A stretch of 8,591 nt of DNA, from positions 1 to 8,591 of the forward strand of contig QMLW01000054.1 of assembly GCA_003646935.1 (NCBI GenBank), given 5' to 3'. Made by a program: the position numbers and the translations under genes. This document shows positions 6,941-8,591 of this stretch, piece after piece. The first letter of the stretch is position 1; the number at the start of each line of letters is the position of its first letter. The notes beneath the pieces were generated by a model, which saw only the letters and a list, made by a program, of their open reading frames with translations, was not told the origin of the DNA and searched no databases. Source of the DNA: Deltaproteobacteria bacterium (GTDB taxonomy: Bacteria > Desulfobacterota > DSM-4660 > Desulfatiglandales > B25-G16).

Positions 6941-7231
6941 TTGTATCGTCAATCAGCCTTTAAGAAATATAATCGCATAAAAAAGAAACTTCCTTTGCCC
7001 TTAAGAAACCAGATCAATCTTATCGAGGATGAGATAGCCCTGAATCCTTATTCCAGTGAAACAAAGAAAGGGGATTTGAAAGAAGTCTTTGTCAAGAAAT
7101 TTCCCCTCCTGGGAGAGGAATATCTTCTTGCCTACAAAGTTAATGAAGAAGAAAGAGAAGTCATTTTTCTGGCTATTGGGGGACATGAAAATTTTTATCG
7201 CGATCTGAAGAGATATCTTCAATCAGGATAA
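6941..7231 (+). CDS. RelE/ParE-superfamily toxin
   Basis: The 96-residue product has the small alpha-beta layout of the RelE/ParE fold. Basic N-terminal helices (FKKYNRIKKKLP, residues 7-18) are followed by GDLKEVFVKKFPLLGEEYLLAYKV (44-67) and REVIFLAIGGHENFYRDLKRYL (72-93). The ending G-HENFYRDLKRYL is a signature I associate with RelE/ParE family toxins. Members are either ribosome-dependent mRNA nucleases (RelE) or gyrase inhibitors (ParE); sequence alone does not decide which. The start is TTG: an in-frame TAA sits directly before it and no ATG or GTG follows in about the first 60 codons. With only a weak site (AAGGG) in the end of the antitoxin gene, its translation is probably coupled to the antitoxin. 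About 37% GC by hand count. Confidence 0.8.
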   Translation: MYRQSAFKKYNRIKKKLPLPLRNQINLIEDEIALNPYSSETKKGDLKEVFVKKFPLLGEEYLLAYKVNEEEREVIFLAIGGHENFYRDLKRYLQSG

Positions 7232-7711
7232 AACAGAAAAAAAAGACTCTTCAAATTCCGGTTTACCTTCATACTTGCCCATAAATAGTCCCGGGGCCTT
7301 ATCCACGTGCTCGAAGATGACGGGATTAACCTCGATTCCCGCTTGATGAAGGGCCTTTGCCACGGCCTTGGGAGAGGGAGGGCACCCTTTTACAGCGATC
7401 ATTTCCTGAATGTGAGGATGGCCTCTGTTTGCCTCGTACATGCATTTTCCAATCAAGATGGTCTTTTTCTTTCCGGGTGTAGGTTTCATTATCTTTCCGT
7501 TAAGGACAACCATATCCTCTACAACGCGGGATGTGGTGATTACACCCCATTTGGGAAATGGTACCTCTTTTGTCCAAAAGACGATGTTCGGCTTAATAAA
7601 GACCTTTGCATTGACGGGCAGGTGATTGAGCCCATGGGACAGGTCAACTGCCTTTCGGATCGATTCCTGGGGATCCTCGTAGTGGACGATGGCTACGGTG
7701 GATTTATTCAT
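7223..7711 (-). pseudogene. internally deleted DUF362-family gene (start and end kept, middle missing)
   Basis: The open frame gives 162 residues. Residues 1-68 match the start of the DUF362 proteins of anaerobic bacteria: SIRKAVDLSHGLNHLP, KVFIKPNIVFWTK, KWGVITTSRVVEDMVV. Residues 70-162 match the end of the same proteins: LNGKIMKPTPGKKKTILIGKC, IQEMIAVKGCPPSPKAV and YEGKPEFEESFF. From memory, full-length members have about 400 residues, so roughly 240 are missing at a junction near 7499-7510, including most of the DUF362 core. The junction is in frame, so a short protein could still be made. ATG 7709-7711 has a GAGGAAA site just upstream and lies 21 bases behind the dehydratase-like remnant, so both likely shared a transcript. 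Its 3' end overlaps the convergent toxin gene by nine bases. Confidence 0.7.
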
Positions 7712-7732
7712 TTTCCTCGTTCATTTCAGGTT

Positions 7733-8280
7733 TCATGTACCGCTCATGAGGTGTCTAAATCTCTCCAGCATCTTCCGTGGGGTCACGGTGGGTCTCACAT
7801 ACTTCTGCACCTCTTGCTCTATGCCGAACAGGTATTTCGCGATGCCCTTCAAGGCCTCAAGATCATATCTGCTCATCATGGTAATGGTCTCCATCTGGGG
7901 GGAGCCGCCACCATGGAGCCCGGCCACCTGCATCACGCCGGCCGACTCTGAGACGATCATGTTCTCGATGCCCCGCACCGCATAATACAGCCTCCCACCC
8001 GATGGCATAAGAGCCTCGTCATCTGCTGCTTGTTCAACAGGTCATCGGTGCTCTGATGGATATGGGTGAACCTATTGATCTTCTCCCCGGTCAGATGCGA
8101 TGTTGCGGTGCACAGGTCCTGCCAGTCCGGATCATGCGCCCGGTCATAGGTCTCCTTGATAACCAGAAGTTGGCCAGCGAGCCTCTCATCAGTCCGGTCT
8201 ATCTTCTCGCCGCCCATATACATGTTCCTTCTGAGTTTTTTCAAACGATCGTAATGCTCGTCAAAGCTCTTTACTCCCAT
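7733..8280 (-). pseudogene. internally deleted 4-hydroxybutyryl-CoA dehydratase/HpaB-family gene
   Basis: Two parts of one gene family are joined out of frame. The first part (8280 to about 7975) starts MGVKSFDEHYDRLKKLRRN and ends HRVGGCIMRC. Its Cys98 and Cys102 (CxxxC) sit where the dehydratase of Clostridium aminobutyricum has cluster ligands Cys99 and Cys103. The second part, in another frame from about 7974 to 7733, reads RGIENMIVSESAGVMQVAG, then LHGGGSPQMETI and YDLEALKGIAKYL, the C-terminal end of the family. Members have close to 480-500 residues, so about 300 are missing, including the expected His and third Cys ligand and the FAD region. Such enzymes dehydrate 4-hydroxybutyryl-CoA or act on related acyl-CoA. 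This copy cannot be active. The start at 8280 is supported by a GGGGG-containing site about six bases upstream. Confidence 0.75.
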
Positions 8281-8316
8281 GATCATCCCCCTTTTGTCAT
8301 TTCCGGCTGTCCTCAT

Positions 8317-8591
8317 TTGAATTTTATGCTGTCTTCAGCACGGGATTACAGAAAATGAGCCTCACTGTATTTCTCAGCCAATACCACATTGCCGCTTATG
8401 AACAACTATAGCAGTGATGAAAGATTTTTGGAAGCTTTGGTCTTTGGAGGGGTCTATTGATCCTTGGGTTTCGGGTTCTCCAGCGGTATCGGCAAGCCAT
8501 GCAACGATCACATTGGGCATCTGGGTGAAGCGATAAAAACGGTCATTGATGAGCTCCATGCGGCTCTATGATTCCATGAACACCTTGAAGC
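8317..8591. other. 275-base stretch without a supported gene
   Basis: This is the region upstream of the minus-strand dehydratase-like remnant. A 61-codon minus-strand frame (8374-8559) and short plus-strand frames exist, but none shows a recognisable motif or a good ribosome binding site. It probably contains the promoter of the two remnant genes, but I could not point to one. It may also hold further decayed gene sequence. Confidence 0.5.

Noticed and set aside
7307..7951. Long plus-strand open frame of 214 codons
   Set aside because: It is antisense to both remnant genes, and the minus-strand translation matches known families on both sides of the gap; the plus-strand product shows no family features.
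8374..8559. Minus-strand open frame of 61 codons upstream of the dehydratase-like remnant
   Set aside because: No recognisable motif, no clear ribosome binding site and a stop shortly before the start; chance cannot be excluded.

Overview
The window looks like the chromosome of an anaerobic deltaproteobacterium (Desulfobacterota or a syntrophic relative). This rests on gene order, a full deltaproteobacteria-like FtsZ tail ending PTFLRKQAD, a B12-type radical SAM gene directly behind ftsZ, and remnants of a DUF362 gene and a 4-hydroxybutyryl-CoA dehydratase-like gene of the kind found in such anaerobes. The lineage is inferred from remembered family features, not from a search.

Bases 1-6610 (+ strand) are the distal part of a division and cell wall (dcw) cluster: the 3' end of murC, then murB, ftsQ, ftsA, ftsZ and a radical SAM gene. 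MurC and MurB complete cytoplasmic UDP-MurNAc(-peptide) synthesis. FtsQ is the membrane scaffold of the divisome, FtsA tethers FtsZ to the membrane, and FtsZ forms the Z ring. Coupling is tight at murB/ftsQ (ATGA overlap) and ftsZ/radical SAM (TAATG overlap). Three gaps break the cluster. The murC-murB gap carries four perfect copies of a 7-mer, the ftsQ-ftsA gap shows nothing clear, and the ftsA-ftsZ gap carries two inverted arms of an 8-mer GGA-rich repeat. No ddl lies between murB and ftsQ.

Bases 6611-7231 (+) hold an AT-rich two-gene type II toxin-antitoxin module: a ribbon-helix-helix antitoxin followed 4 nt later by a RelE/ParE-like toxin that starts at TTG. Its base composition (about 37% GC in the toxin by hand count) departs from the dcw genes, which suggests acquisition.

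Bases 7223-8280 (- strand) hold two adjacent genes that each keep a recognisable start and end but lack the middle. One is a 4-hydroxybutyryl-CoA dehydratase/HpaB-family gene (out of frame across the junction). The other, downstream of it, is a DUF362 gene (in frame across the junction). The DUF362 remnant converges on the toxin gene with a 9-bp overlap of their 3' ends. Bases 8317-8591 show no gene I can support.

I see no clear new multi-gene system. The observations most worth following are the paired internal deletions next to the toxin-antitoxin module, the two different short repeat arrays in dcw gaps, and a doubled FtsZ tail motif.
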